The notes beneath the pieces are model-generated. The model was not told the origin of the DNA, ran no database searches, and saw only the letters and a list, made by a program, of their open reading frames with translations. 64,000 bases of DNA from Evansella sp. AB-P1 (GTDB lineage Bacteria; Bacillota; Bacilli; Bacillales; Salisediminibacteriaceae): positions 238,275 through 302,274 of the forward strand of contig NZ_JARUKY010000002.1 in NCBI RefSeq assembly GCF_029688925.1. The letters run 5' to 3'. The position numbers and the translations under genes were made by a program. Shown piece by piece: positions 1-8,508 of the stretch. Positions within the stretch are counted from its first letter, which is position 1. Every line of letters begins with the position of its first letter.

Positions 1-2
1 AA

Positions 3-350
3 AATGAATTGTTAGATTTAGCTGTAAGAGCTGCAGATGACAAAAATGCAGCAAACATTATTGTATTAAATATGGCTGGAGTATCCTTAATTTCAGATTA
101 TTTTGTTATTTGTCATGGGAACTCTGAAAAGCAGGTTGAAGCTATTGCTCGGGAAATAAAAGATCGAGCTCAAGAAGAAGGTATTGAATTAAAGAGGTTA
201 GAAGGTCTTCAAGAAAGTAGATGGGTATTGATTGATCTCAATGATGTTATTGTACATGTTTTTCATAAGGATGAAAGACAATATTATAACTTAGAAAAGC
301 TTTGGGGAGATGCTCCTACAATTTCTGTTGAACAAGTATTAAACTCTTAA
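3..350 (+). CDS. rsfS: Ribosomal silencing factor RsfS (5' end cut by window)
   Basis: Member of the RsfS/Iojap/YqeL family, which binds ribosomal protein uL14 on the 50S subunit and blocks subunit joining when nutrients are short. Visible family blocks are DYFVICHGNSEKQ in the first half and SRWVLIDLNDVIVHVF followed by YNLEKLWGDA near the C-terminus. The frame stays open to the window edge (N-E before L-L-D-L), so a few N-terminal codons, including the start, probably lie upstream. A TTG at position 9 is unlikely to be the true start. The next gene follows 30 bp later, as in the B. subtilis yqeL-yqeM pair. Confidence 0.93.
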   Translation, partial: NELLDLAVRAADDKNAANIIVLNMAGVSLISDYFVICHGNSEKQVEAIAREIKDRAQEEGIELKRLEGLQESRWVLIDLNDVIVHVFHKDERQYYNLEKLWGDAPTISVEQVLNS

Positions 351-380
351 ATGAAGGATAGATGAATAGGAGAAAGATAT

Positions 381-1112
381 ATGAATGAGCAACATTTTGC
401 GAACATTTATGATGAATTAATGCAGGATGTGCCGTATGAAAAATGGGTTAGTTATACGAAAAAGTATATACAAACCGGGAGTAAAGTGCTTGATGTTGCA
501 TGTGGGACAGGTACTTTTGCTATGGCTCTTCAAAGAAATGGTTACAATGTACAAGGAACAGATATTTCACAAGACATGCTAACAATTGCAGAAAATAAAA
601 TGAGAAAAGAAAATATAACATTTCCTCTATTTAAACAAGACATGAGACAATTATCAGGTTTTTCTAGCCTAGACGGTGTGACACTATTCTGTGACGGGTT
701 AAATTATCTATTACAGGAGGGGGATGTTCAAGAAACCTTTCAACGAATAGGGCGTATTTTACGTCCAGGTGGTGTGTTTTTATTCGATGTTCACTCCATT
801 TATAAAATAAAGACAATTTTTAATGACCACTTATTTGGCGAAAATAACGAGGACATATCTTATTTATGGTTTTGTACTCCTGGCGAATATTCTAATAGTG
901 TGGAGCATTGTTTAACCTTTTTTGTGAAAACTGAGGATCAAACTTACGAACGGATGGATGAAGAACACGAACAACGTACTTTTTCACCTCACCAATATTG
1001 TAGCTGGTTAAAGGAAGCTGGTTTTTCTGATATTGAAGTAACGAGTGATTTTGGACGTACTTCTATCAGTGAAACGGATGAACGGATTTTTTTAAAAGCT
1101 ATAAAAAAATAA
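381..1112 (+). CDS. yqeM: Class I SAM-dependent methyltransferase, YqeM family
   Basis: Cytoplasmic methyltransferase of 243 residues with a Rossmann fold. Motif I reads VLDVACGTGTFA at about residues 37-48, and an acidic GTDIS strand end follows. The substrate is unknown in the family. The start ATG has an AGGAGAAAG ribosome-binding site. It lies directly after rsfS as in B. subtilis, and a strong bidirectional hairpin terminator separates it from convergent comER. The name comes from synteny plus length; the methyltransferase class itself is read from the sequence. Confidence 0.88.
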   Translation: MNEQHFANIYDELMQDVPYEKWVSYTKKYIQTGSKVLDVACGTGTFAMALQRNGYNVQGTDISQDMLTIAENKMRKENITFPLFKQDMRQLSGFSSLDGVTLFCDGLNYLLQEGDVQETFQRIGRILRPGGVFLFDVHSIYKIKTIFNDHLFGENNEDISYLWFCTPGEYSNSVEHCLTFFVKTEDQTYERMDEEHEQRTFSPHQYCSWLKEAGFSDIEVTSDFGRTSISETDERIFLKAIKK

Positions 1113-1140
1113 AGCAGGATTTATTTGATTTATGACGAAT

Positions 1141-1178
1141 ACGAATAAAGAGCATATGGAAACATGCTCTTTATTCGT
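1141..1178. terminator. Bidirectional terminator between yqeM and comER
   Basis: A perfect inverted repeat, ACGAATAAAGAGCAT with an 8-base loop and its complement, lies between two convergent genes. A/T runs at both stem bases would let it end transcription from either side. Confidence 0.85.
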
Positions 1179-1229
1179 TCAGTTAAAATGGTTTTCATTA
1201 CATTAATTTTTTCTATAATACGGTTTCTC

Positions 1230-2090
1230 CTATTTCCCCTTACTCTGACTATTCATTATTTTTTCTTGGTCTTCTAATTGCCTCTTTACTAAAAGTCGAT
1301 CTTCATCGAATTTTTCGTGGGTTTTTTGAAACAACAAATTAAATTGGTCTTCAACCTCATTTCTTAAAACATTTAATCCTATCCCTGTAACCCCTCCAGG
1401 AACAGTAACCTTTTCTCTTAATGATTCAAGTGTGAAAACCTTTTTCTTCAGCAGTTCCCCGTACCCTATTAACATAGACTCCATAATATTCGTTGCTTCT
1501 TCTTTTGTGATATTCGTCTCTTTAACTGCGGCATCAATCATTTCTTCAATCAAAAAGGTTACAAAGGCAGGTCCGCAACACCCAATATCAGAAGCTACTC
1601 GTGTAATATCATCTCCTATAATTTCAGGCCTAGAAATAAATTTGAAAAAGCTCAGCAGTTCTTCCTTTTCTTCATTAGAAAATTTTTTTCCAAATGTGAC
1701 TAACGAAGGGCCATTTAGGGCGCGATTTACAATACTTGGTATAAATCGTACAACGGATAGGTTGGTGATTTTTTCTAACTCGTCAACTAATATTGGACTG
1801 GTAATAGAAATGATGGTTTTATCCTCTGAAAGTGTATCCTTAACTTCCTCTAATAATGGAATCATTTGAAGAGGTTTGACACAAAGAAAAATCCAATCAC
1901 TCTGCTGAATGACTGCTTTTGCATCCTTTACAACATGAATCCCTTCGTATGATGTTGCTAAGTCGAATGCTTTCTCAATCGTTCGATTCGTAATAGTCAC
2001 ATTATTTGGGGTGATGGCACTAGCATCAAGAAATGATTCAATTAAGATCTTTCCCATGCTTCCAGTACCGATGAAGCCTATTCTCTTCAA
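1230..2090 (-). CDS. comER: ComER, pyrroline-5-carboxylate reductase-like protein
   Basis: 286 residues of the ProC superfamily, with an N-terminal NAD(P)-binding motif GFIGTGSMG and a C-terminal half carrying the family's GPAF and VPGGVTGIGL segments. ComER lies divergent to comEA in Bacilli; its enzymatic activity is not firmly known and it has been linked to sporulation and competence control. I chose the TTG at 2088-2090 as start, because an ideal GGAGGGGG site lies just upstream of it and homologues begin at MKRIGFIG. An ATG eight codons earlier lacks a ribosome-binding site. Confidence 0.9.
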   Translation of the reverse strand: MKRIGFIGTGSMGKILIESFLDASAITPNNVTITNRTIEKAFDLATSYEGIHVVKDAKAVIQQSDWIFLCVKPLQMIPLLEEVKDTLSEDKTIISITSPILVDELEKITNLSVVRFIPSIVNRALNGPSLVTFGKKFSNEEKEELLSFFKFISRPEIIGDDITRVASDIGCCGPAFVTFLIEEMIDAAVKETNITKEEATNIMESMLIGYGELLKKKVFTLESLREKVTVPGGVTGIGLNVLRNEVEDQFNLLFQKTHEKFDEDRLLVKRQLEDQEKIMNSQSKGK

Positions 2091-2173
2091 CCGTTCCCCC
2101 TCCTTCATATACATATACTCCTTACATTGTATGATTAAAAAAATTGATTATGATTTTTTATGAGGTGATGTTC

Positions 2174-2791
2174 ATGCAATTATTAAATTTAAACCGAAAA
2201 ATAGTTATCATTGTATTATGTTTATGTTTTTTCATCGTAGGAAGTGTTGTCTCTATGTTTTTACAAAGTATGTGGTCTTCGTCAAGTGATGAGGAGTGGG
2301 AAATTCCTTGGATGATGAATGAGAATGAAGAAGACCTAAATAATGATAACGAAAATAATATAGTGCAAACCATCTATGTAGATATTAAAGGGGAAGTAAA
2401 GTTCCCAGGTATCTATCAATTAAATCTCGGAGATCGAGTGTTTAATGCAATCGAAATGGCTGGCGGATTTTCAGATAATGCACAAAAAAATGCCATTAAC
2501 TTGGCTGAAAAATGCTATGATGAAATGGTGATTTATGTTCCATCATTTGATTCTGACAATGGAGAGGGTTTGAGCTACACACATTCTCAAGGAGACAGTA
2601 AAATAAGAATTAACCAGGCTTCTCTTTCAGAATTAACGGAATTACCTGGAGTTGGTCCTGCTAAAGGCGAGGCGATAATTCGTTATCGAGAGGAAAACGG
2701 TCCTTTCTCCACAGTAGATGAATTAACTCAAGTCCCTGGAATCGGAGAAAAAATGCTAGAAAATATAAGAGATTATATACGCATTCCATGA
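2174..2791 (+). CDS. comEA: ComEA, competence DNA receptor
   Basis: 205 residues, the same length as B. subtilis ComEA. There is one N-terminal membrane anchor (KIVIIVLCLCFFIVGSVVSMF), then an acidic Asn/Glu-rich linker, an SLBB domain (IYVDIKGEVKFPGIYQL onward), and a C-terminal tandem helix-hairpin-helix (INQASLSELTELPGVGPAKG, then VPGIGEKM) that binds double-stranded DNA outside the membrane during transformation. The ATG at 2174 follows a GAGGTG site by 6 bases and is preferred over upstream ATGs. In B. subtilis comEB and comEC follow directly; here a repeat island of 0.9 kb intervenes. Confidence 0.95.
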   Translation: MQLLNLNRKIVIIVLCLCFFIVGSVVSMFLQSMWSSSSDEEWEIPWMMNENEEDLNNDNENNIVQTIYVDIKGEVKFPGIYQLNLGDRVFNAIEMAGGFSDNAQKNAINLAEKCYDEMVIYVPSFDSDNGEGLSYTHSQGDSKIRINQASLSELTELPGVGPAKGEAIIRYREENGPFSTVDELTQVPGIGEKMLENIRDYIRIP

Positions 2792-3080
2792 AAAACAATA
2801 TATATTTTTATAATACAAAATTTGTTTGACGAAGGATAAGTACTTTGACTACACTGAAAAGAAGGTTTTCCATACTATAAGAGTTTCTTCAATAGAGGAC
2901 ACCTTCGGAAAATAAAATGTTTTAGTAGTGTAGAAATCATTTGCAAGCAAAACTTGTACCATGGGGGATGAAAATATTCTAACTAAGAGGAGTTCATCCG
3001 TTGCAGGCGAACACTTTCCACGGTGGAACGAATGATTAACATAACCTTTATTTGTTAATACTGCTAAGTTCGATAACACT
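2792..3080. repeat. Mosaic intergenic repeat module, first copy
   Basis: A non-coding stretch downstream of comEA. It contains a CTTGTACCATGGGGGATGAAAAT core at 2950-2977 and a segment at about 3024-3080 that is nearly identical, in reverse complement, to 58610-58670. Open frames here translate to fragments shared with that other copy, showing repeated DNA rather than genes. The copy ends at the border sequence starting at 3081. Confidence 0.75.
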
Positions 3081-3137
3081 TATTTTCAGGGTAGACCGCC
3101 GATGCAAGTGAAGATTTGCACCATGGGAGATGAAAAT
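3081..3137 (-). repeat. Border and core of mosaic repeat (minus orientation)
   Basis: TATTTTCAGGGTAGACC at 3081-3097 followed by ATGCAAGTGAAGATTTGCACC and GGGAGATGAAAAT. The same block recurs at 3424 and 30352, and in the opposite orientation at about 53628, 53870, 54102, 54402 and 58930. Confidence 0.85.
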
Positions 3138-3138
3138 A

Positions 3139-3423
3139 TTTCTATCTAGCGGCTTCATTCTCACCGTATATTCGTTTTTCCACCGTTTGTGGGAACAAAA
3201 GCGGCTTCATTCATCCCGCATTTTTGTTTTTCCACCATTTGTGGGAACAATAGTGGCTTCATTCATCCCGCATTTTTGTTTTTCCATTATTTGCGGGAAC
3301 AAAAGCGGCTTCATTCTTCCTGCATTTTTGTTATTCCATCATTTGCGGGAACAATAGTGGCTTCATTCATCCCGCATTTTTGATTTTCCATTACTTGCGG
3401 GAACAATATCGAGTCTTCTTTCG
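3139..3423 (-). repeat. Tandem array A: 52-bp hairpin units
   Basis: About five units with an exact 52-bp period: the GGGAAC word begins at 3191, 3243, 3295, 3347 and 3399, and a degenerate unit precedes the first. Read on the minus strand, each unit is TGCGGGA, a 17-base loop containing GAAGCC, TTCCCGCA, and an A-rich linker. The last partial unit runs directly into the repeat border at 3424. The type matches the array at 54158-54365, which lies in the opposite orientation. Confidence 0.88.
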
Positions 3424-3643
3424 TATTTTCAGGGTAGACCGCACATGCAAGTGGAAATTTGCACCATGGGGGATGAAAATACTCATCAAGTAGTTCATCC
3501 GTTTTAGGTGAACGCTTTCCCTGGGGCACGGCCTCAACTTCCTAGCGCTTACTCGGTAAGTGCTAGGGGATTTTCGGACTCGTGCTGATCCCACTGGAGT
3601 CGTCACCCTTCACTCCTGAACCGTTCTTATTTTCAGGGTAGAC
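3424..3643 (-). repeat. Complete mosaic repeat module between two borders
   Basis: Begins with TATTTTCAGGGTAGACC (3424-3440) and ends at a second direct border copy at 3628-3643, just before the comEB ribosome-binding site. The inside holds the ATGCAAGTGGAAATTTGCACC core, a GTTCATCCGTT segment, a 12-bp hairpin (CCTAGCGCTTAC, loop, GTAAGTGCTAGG at 3541-3567, with one G-U type pair) and CTGGAGTCGTCACCCTTCACTC. The last is shared with copies at 10 kb and 30 kb. Confidence 0.82.
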
Positions 3644-3674
3644 ATATAAATTATAAAAAAGGAGGAATAGATTC

Positions 3675-4238
3675 GTGGAAAGATTATCATGGCATCAATA
3701 CTTTATGGCACAAAGTCATCTACTAGCACTTCGAAGTACATGTACTCGTCTTATGGTAGGTGCAACAATTGTAAGAGATAAACGAATAATAGCAGGAGGT
3801 TATAACGGTGCAATTTCCGGAGGAACTCATTGTTCAGATGAAGGCTGTTATGTAATAGATGACCATTGTGTGAGAACGATTCATGCAGAAATTAATGCTT
3901 TACTTCAGTGTGCAAAATTTGGTGTTGCTACAGAAGGGGCTGAAATATATGTTACACATTTTCCGTGTCTTAATTGCTGCAAGGCCCTTATTCAAGCTGG
4001 TATAAAAACGGTGTATTATGCAACTGACTATAAAAATCACCCCTATGCAGAAGAATTATTTGAACAAGCAGGAGTTAATTATGAACAAGTGGAATTAGAA
4101 GAAATGATTCTAGATTTAAATAATAAAGAAAAGCTTAGTTTTACAGCAGAGCTTTTATCTAAACTAGATCAGCTTGGTATTGAAACTTCAGAACTTCAAA
4201 AATTAAAAGAAAAAGCAAACAAACTCTACACTTCTTAA
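3675..4238 (+). CDS. comEB: ComEB, dCMP deaminase
   Basis: 187 residues of the zinc-dependent deoxycytidylate deaminase family, which converts dCMP to dUMP for thymidylate synthesis. The zinc motifs are complete: HAEINAL with the catalytic Glu, and PCLNCC. Start is GTG, preceded by GGAGGAA at a good distance. Although named for its operon, ComEB is not needed for DNA uptake in B. subtilis. It is cut off from comEA by repeats, so it probably has its own promoter or reads through them. Confidence 0.95.
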   Translation: MERLSWHQYFMAQSHLLALRSTCTRLMVGATIVRDKRIIAGGYNGAISGGTHCSDEGCYVIDDHCVRTIHAEINALLQCAKFGVATEGAEIYVTHFPCLNCCKALIQAGIKTVYYATDYKNHPYAEELFEQAGVNYEQVELEEMILDLNNKEKLSFTAELLSKLDQLGIETSELQKLKEKANKLYTS

Positions 4239-4276
4239 AAAAAGAATAGTTTCGAATATCTACATAAACCTTCGTG

Positions 4277-4321
4277 GGAGAATGAACAGGTAGGAGCCTG
4301 TTGTCCTTGTGTTCATTCTCC
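4277..4321 (+). repeat. Long inverted repeat between comEB and comEC
   Basis: GGAGAATGAACA (4277-4288) pairs perfectly with TGTTCATTCTCC (4310-4321). The loop contains an alternative small hairpin with CAGG/CCTG arms. No T-run follows, so this is not a plain intrinsic terminator; it may be an mRNA structure or a processing site. Nothing else was recognised in the 218-bp gap. Confidence 0.6.
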
Positions 4322-4456
4322 TCCTCCTATATACTCCTGAGCAATTCTGTTACCTTTCATAGTGAACAATTAGTTTCTACATATATAATCTTTATTACCT
4401 AGATCGACTGCTGTAAAAATATGTGTGCTTAAGTACATAGTCAAGGGGGTTAGTTA

Positions 4457-6745
4457 TTGTTAAAACGAATATATTGTTATTCATTACTATCTATCTCTGG
4501 ACTGCTATTTGCATTTATCGGAACCTCAATTTGGAGTTGGTCCTTTACTGTTCTTGGTTTTTTACCTTTAATAATTTCTATAAAAAATCGAAAAGATTGT
4601 TTATCTTTATTATTTGGATTTTTCATTTTGGGAGTTTTTTATTTGTATGGACAATGGAGTATAGATCAATCTAAGTCTTCCTATTACGGAGATGAATTGG
4701 GCTTTATAGGCAAAGTTATTACTGAGCCAATGATTACTACAACAGGCAATTGGTCATATGAAATAAAAGAAAAAAGTGGAGAAAAGTTACAAGCGTTTTC
4801 CCGTACTGACTTAGGCCCCCCTTTATTTGGTGAAACTTGCTATTTTGAAGGAGAATTACAGACACCTTCTCCAACTCGAAATCCTTATGGCTTTGAATAC
4901 GATATATATTTAAAACAAAAAGGCATACATTGGATTTTAAATACGAAAAATCTACAGTGTTCCACTTACCTAGAACCTAAGAAATGGAGTATTGACACCA
5001 CACTTCGTAAATTAAGAATAGCGGGAATAGATGGAGTAATGGACATTGATACTAACAATGAAGCTTCTTCCATTATTGTTGCACTTGTTTTTGGTGAAAG
5101 ACAATTTCTAACGGATGAACGTATTACTAGTTATAGGCAATTAGGTGTATTACACCTCTTGGCTGTTTCTGGACTTCATGTTGGACTAGTTATATTTGCT
5201 ATTAATTATATTTTGAGTCGTTTTGGGTTGACTAACAGAATGACTAGTATTATTCTCATCCTATTTTTGCCATTATATATCGTTATTGCAGGAGGTGCCC
5301 CGTCAGTTATACGAGCATCTCTCATGAGTATGACTTTCCTTATTGTATCTACTGTTAGATGGAAGCTTAAAGGAATTGATGTTATATCATTAATTTGTAT
5401 TGCTCTTCTCTTGTACGATCCATTTTTAATTTTCCATCTAGGTTTTCAGTTATCGTTTTTAACAAGCTTTGCACTAATTGTTTCTAGTAAGTTGTTCCTA
5501 GTAAAGAATCCTTTTAGGTTACTTATGAAAGTAACCTTCGTAGCACAATTAATCTCATTACCGTTAACGCTATACCACTTTTATGAAATATCCTTACTGA
5601 CTTTACCTGTAAATTTAGTATTAATTCCTTTTATCTCTTTATGGATTCTTCCTCTTTCATTTCTTACGGTCATTCTTCACTATACTATTCCACCTTTGAC
5701 AGTTTTACCTTATCATTTCATTTCTTTTAGTTTAAAAGTAGTTCATTATATGATGGATAGTATTGTTAGCTGGAATTGGGATATGGTTGTTTTTGGAAAA
5801 CCGTCTAATTGGATGACAATCATACTTTTTATAACAATCATTCTATATTTTATTGTCTTAGAGTCTAATAAAAGGATAAATAGTATGCTTATAGGCGCAT
5901 TATTAACGTTTCTTTTATTTTTTCAATTGTTAACTCCATACTTTCGTACATATGCCACTATAACTGTTCTAGATGTAGGACAAGGTGATGCAATTGTAGT
6001 GGAGTTACCGAGAAGAAAAGGGGTGTATTTAATTGATACTGGAGGTGTAATTCGTTGGGGAGAAGTGGAGGATGCAAATTCGTCTGGTCCTGGAAAAAGA
6101 GTAATTGAACCATTTTTAAAAGGGAATGGTGTTAGTAAGATAGATAAGCTAATTTTAACTCATGGTCATCAAGACCATATTGGTGAAGTGTGCGTGATCG
6201 TAGAAGCGTTTAAAGTGGAGACTGCATATTATCCACTGTCAAATGATATTCCAGAAGAAGCTAGATCAAAATTAGAATGTATATTGGAGAAAGGTATTCC
6301 TTTGGTAAGAATGAAGGAAGGGGATAATTGGATGGTAGGGGGACAACGTTTTGTTGTCATTCACCCACAAGGGCACGAAATGGAGGAAAATGAAAGGTCC
6401 ATTGTTATTTATGCGAGGATAGAAGGAATTACATTTTTATTTACTGGAGATATTGAGGTGGAATCGGAGAAAAGAATTGTAAGGGATTATGCTACTTTAG
6501 ATGTAAATATATTAAAGGTTAGTCATCATGGGAGTAGGTCCTCCTCTAGTGAAAGCTTTCTAAACCTAACGAACCCAAATGTTGCTGTTATTTCAGCAGG
6601 TAGAAATAACATTTTTGGCCATCCCCATTCGGAAGTAATAGAAAGGCTGCATAGCAAAGGGATAATAATATATAGAACAGACCAAAATGGAGCAGTACAA
6701 ATGAAAATAAAGGAAAAGAAGCTAAAGATAAACACGTTACAATAA
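4457..6745 (+). CDS. comEC: ComEC, DNA uptake channel
   Basis: 762-residue membrane protein that carries single-stranded DNA across the cytoplasmic membrane in transformation. It has N-terminal membrane spans with an OB-like extracellular segment, a central Competence domain (VLHLLAVSGLHVGLV near residue 235), further membrane spans, and a C-terminal metallo-beta-lactamase domain with LDVGQGDA, LTHGHQDHIGE and VSHHGS. That domain is proposed to degrade the non-transported strand. Start is TTG with AAGGGGG 7 bases upstream. The reading frame is intact, so the uptake channel appears functional. Confidence 0.95.
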   Translation: MLKRIYCYSLLSISGLLFAFIGTSIWSWSFTVLGFLPLIISIKNRKDCLSLLFGFFILGVFYLYGQWSIDQSKSSYYGDELGFIGKVITEPMITTTGNWSYEIKEKSGEKLQAFSRTDLGPPLFGETCYFEGELQTPSPTRNPYGFEYDIYLKQKGIHWILNTKNLQCSTYLEPKKWSIDTTLRKLRIAGIDGVMDIDTNNEASSIIVALVFGERQFLTDERITSYRQLGVLHLLAVSGLHVGLVIFAINYILSRFGLTNRMTSIILILFLPLYIVIAGGAPSVIRASLMSMTFLIVSTVRWKLKGIDVISLICIALLLYDPFLIFHLGFQLSFLTSFALIVSSKLFLVKNPFRLLMKVTFVAQLISLPLTLYHFYEISLLTLPVNLVLIPFISLWILPLSFLTVILHYTIPPLTVLPYHFISFSLKVVHYMMDSIVSWNWDMVVFGKPSNWMTIILFITIILYFIVLESNKRINSMLIGALLTFLLFFQLLTPYFRTYATITVLDVGQGDAIVVELPRRKGVYLIDTGGVIRWGEVEDANSSGPGKRVIEPFLKGNGVSKIDKLILTHGHQDHIGEVCVIVEAFKVETAYYPLSNDIPEEARSKLECILEKGIPLVRMKEGDNWMVGGQRFVVIHPQGHEMEENERSIVIYARIEGITFLFTGDIEVESEKRIVRDYATLDVNILKVSHHGSRSSSSESFLNLTNPNVAVISAGRNNIFGHPHSEVIERLHSKGIIIYRTDQNGAVQMKIKEKKLKINTLQ

Positions 6746-6765
6746 AAGAAAAAGTATTAATTTAA

Positions 6766-6792
6766 AAAAATAACCAGTAAAAGGTTATTTTT
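6766..6792 (+). terminator. comEC terminator
   Basis: Perfect stem AAAAATAACC and GGTTATTTTT with a 7-base loop, 20 bp after the comEC stop; the T-rich 3' arm acts as the U-tract. Confidence 0.75.
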
Positions 6793-6806
6793 CCTATAAA
6801 AAGAAT

Positions 6807-6837
6807 AAAACACGCATCCGATAGGAAGCGTGTTTTT
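6807..6837 (-). terminator. yqzM terminator
   Basis: Stem AAAACACGC and GCGTGTTTT lies just past the stop of the minus-strand gene yqzM, with T's following on the minus strand. It is back to back with the comEC terminator. Confidence 0.75.
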
Positions 6838-6849
6838 ATGTAATATGTC

Positions 6850-6987
6850 CTACCGTGTTCCAAAAAATTCGATTACTTGAGCAATGATGAAGATAGTCAT
6901 AAAGAACCCGAAAGTGACAATAAAGCCAACAGCACTATCAATGGCGTCATTTCTCTTTGTTTGAACTTCCTTTTCAAATTCATTCAT
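6850..6987 (-). CDS. yqzM: YqzM family small membrane protein
   Basis: A 45-residue protein read on the minus strand, beginning MNEFEKEVQTKRNDAIDSA and continuing into one hydrophobic segment (VGFIVTFGFFMTIFIIAQVIEFFG). This matches B. subtilis YqzM in sequence character, length and position between comEC and holA. An AGGGGGGAT site precedes two adjacent ATGs; the second gives better spacing and fits the family start, though the first (6990) is possible. Function is unknown. Confidence 0.85.
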   Translation of the reverse strand: MNEFEKEVQTKRNDAIDSAVGFIVTFGFFMTIFIIAQVIEFFGTR

Positions 6988-6990
6988 CAT

Positions 6991-7306
6991 AAATCCCCCC
7001 TGTCACACATTTAGTATACGGCAATAGTGTAAAAAAATCCACAAAAAAGTCATGTCTCAAATGATTCAATAATTATGACTGTAAAGAGTTGTCACCTATA
7101 TTGTTTAACTGCATAGGATATGATAACGAATAGAGAGAAAATAATAAGCAAAAAACAAATGGTTGATCATCGCCATGGTGAAGGATCCTAGGTACTTTAC
7201 AATGGCGTTTATCATAAATGGGGAGGGAACATATACTGTTTTCCTCCCCTCTTACTTTATTTATGGTAAACTACATAAATAAAGTATACTGAAGGGGGAA
7301 TAAACC
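6991..7306. other. Intergenic region upstream of holA
   Basis: No gene seen. It holds the yqzM start signals, a GC-richer hairpin (GGGGAGGGAA with TTTTCCTCCCC, about 7220-7249), and a perfect 12-bp inverted repeat listed separately. TATACT at 7285-7290 could be a -10 element for holA, but no good -35 accompanies it. Confidence 0.5.
7254..7285. promoter_or_regulatory. Perfect 12-bp inverted repeat upstream of holA
   Basis: ACTTTATTTATG and CATAAATAAAGT are separated by 8 bases and sit just upstream of a TATACT hexamer and the GAAGGGGG ribosome-binding site of holA. The position suits an operator or an mRNA leader hairpin. No known regulator motif was recognised. Confidence 0.45.
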
Positions 7307-8335
7307 TTGGCGTACATAGATATTATTAAACGCATTAAGAAAGGATCCCTATCTCCTGTTTATCTACTTTCTGGAAGTGAACAATATTTGATCGAAGATA
7401 CAATCCATCAATTGATTGATCATACCTTAGCAGAAGGGGAACAGGAATTTAATTTAACGAAATACGATATGAAAGAATATCCAATAGAAGTGGCAATAGA
7501 AGATGCATACACATTTCCCTTTATGGGAGGTAAACGTGTTGTGATAATAAATGATGCGTACTTTTTTAGTACTGTTAAGGAATCAACAAAAATAGAGCAT
7601 GATCTAAAAAAGCTAGAGAATTACTTGGAAAAGCCAGCACAAGAAACAGTTTTTATAATACATGCTCCATATGAAAAATTAGATGAAAGAAAAAAAATAG
7701 TGAAGCTTGCAAAGAAAAGTGGAGAGTATTTAGATGGTTCTCCTTTGACAGAGCAAGAATTAAAACGTTGGATCGAGGAGAGAGGTAAAGAAAGCAATAT
7801 CCAGCTTCAAGATGATGCAACAGAAAGTCTATTGATGTTAACTGGTGGTAATTTAATGCTTTTATCATCTGAATTAAAGAAGATATTTGTTTTTGTAGGT
7901 GAAAATGGTGTGGTTACCTCAGAGGTGGTAGAAAGTCTTGTACCACGTTCACTAGAGCAAAATGTTTTCACCTTAGTTGATGGTGTGGTGAAACAAGATA
8001 TTAATAAAGCTTGGAAAATATATTTAGATTTATTAAAACAAAAAGAAGAACCTATAAAAATTATTTCATTGATGGTGAGGCAGTTTCGCATTTTATATCA
8101 AGTAAAACAAATGACACAAGAAGGATACGCACAAAAGCAAATAGCAGCACAATTAAAACTTCATCCTTATGTTGTCAAGCTAGCCATGGGCCAAACTAGA
8201 AATTTTCAAGATGAAGAGCTTCTTCTTTTATTAGATCAACTAGCAACGATGGACTATGAAATTAAAACGGGGAAAATTGATAAAAATCTGGCAGTTGAAT
8301 TATTTTTCTCTAAACGTAGCAAAGCTAATGTTTGA
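7307..8335 (+). CDS. holA: DNA polymerase III subunit delta
   Basis: 342 residues of the clamp-loader delta family (YqeN), which opens the beta clamp. The N-terminal region has LSPVYLLSGSEQYLIED, followed by an AAA+-like fold without a functional Walker motif and the C-terminal collar region ending MDYEIKTGKIDKNLAVELFF, typical of the family. Start is TTG with GAAGGGGG upstream. Position between yqzM and convergent rpsT matches B. subtilis. Confidence 0.94.
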   Translation: MAYIDIIKRIKKGSLSPVYLLSGSEQYLIEDTIHQLIDHTLAEGEQEFNLTKYDMKEYPIEVAIEDAYTFPFMGGKRVVIINDAYFFSTVKESTKIEHDLKKLENYLEKPAQETVFIIHAPYEKLDERKKIVKLAKKSGEYLDGSPLTEQELKRWIEERGKESNIQLQDDATESLLMLTGGNLMLLSSELKKIFVFVGENGVVTSEVVESLVPRSLEQNVFTLVDGVVKQDINKAWKIYLDLLKQKEEPIKIISLMVRQFRILYQVKQMTQEGYAQKQIAAQLKLHPYVVKLAMGQTRNFQDEELLLLLDQLATMDYEIKTGKIDKNLAVELFFSKRSKANV

Positions 8336-8357
8336 ATCGAAATAAAAGAAAATGAAC

Positions 8358-8402
8358 AAATAGTCCATTTCTTATGAATGGGCTATTTTGTTTTTTTTTT
8401 TT
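8358..8402 (+). terminator. holA terminator
   Basis: AAATAGTCCATT pairs with AATGGGCTATTT (one G-U pair), followed by G and a run of 12 T's. Confidence 0.92.
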
Positions 8403-8464
8403 GAAAAAAACCATCCTATCTAATGAATATAACGACGTTGCTTTAGTAAAAGCTACTAAAAATG

Positions 8465-8501
8465 CAAGAAAAAAGGCATTCAACCTTTACAGTGAATGCC
8501 T
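8465..8501 (-). terminator. rpsT terminator
   Basis: AGGCATTCA and TGAATGCCT form the stem, and the minus strand continues into T6. It lies 8 bp past the rpsT stop codon. Confidence 0.9.
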
Positions 8502-8508
8502 GTCTGCT

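Noticed and set aside
1432..1869. A 145-codon plus-strand open frame inside comER
   Set aside because: Antisense to a recognised gene; composition is that of a shadow frame.
2849..3079. A small protein gene sharing NLAVLTNKGYVNHSFH with a frame at 58616
   Set aside because: The similarity comes from a DNA repeat shared by both sites; the frames diverge at once outside it and lack start signals.
3139..3423. A CRISPR array
   Set aside because: Whole 52-bp units are repeated with no unique spacers, and no cas genes are in the window.
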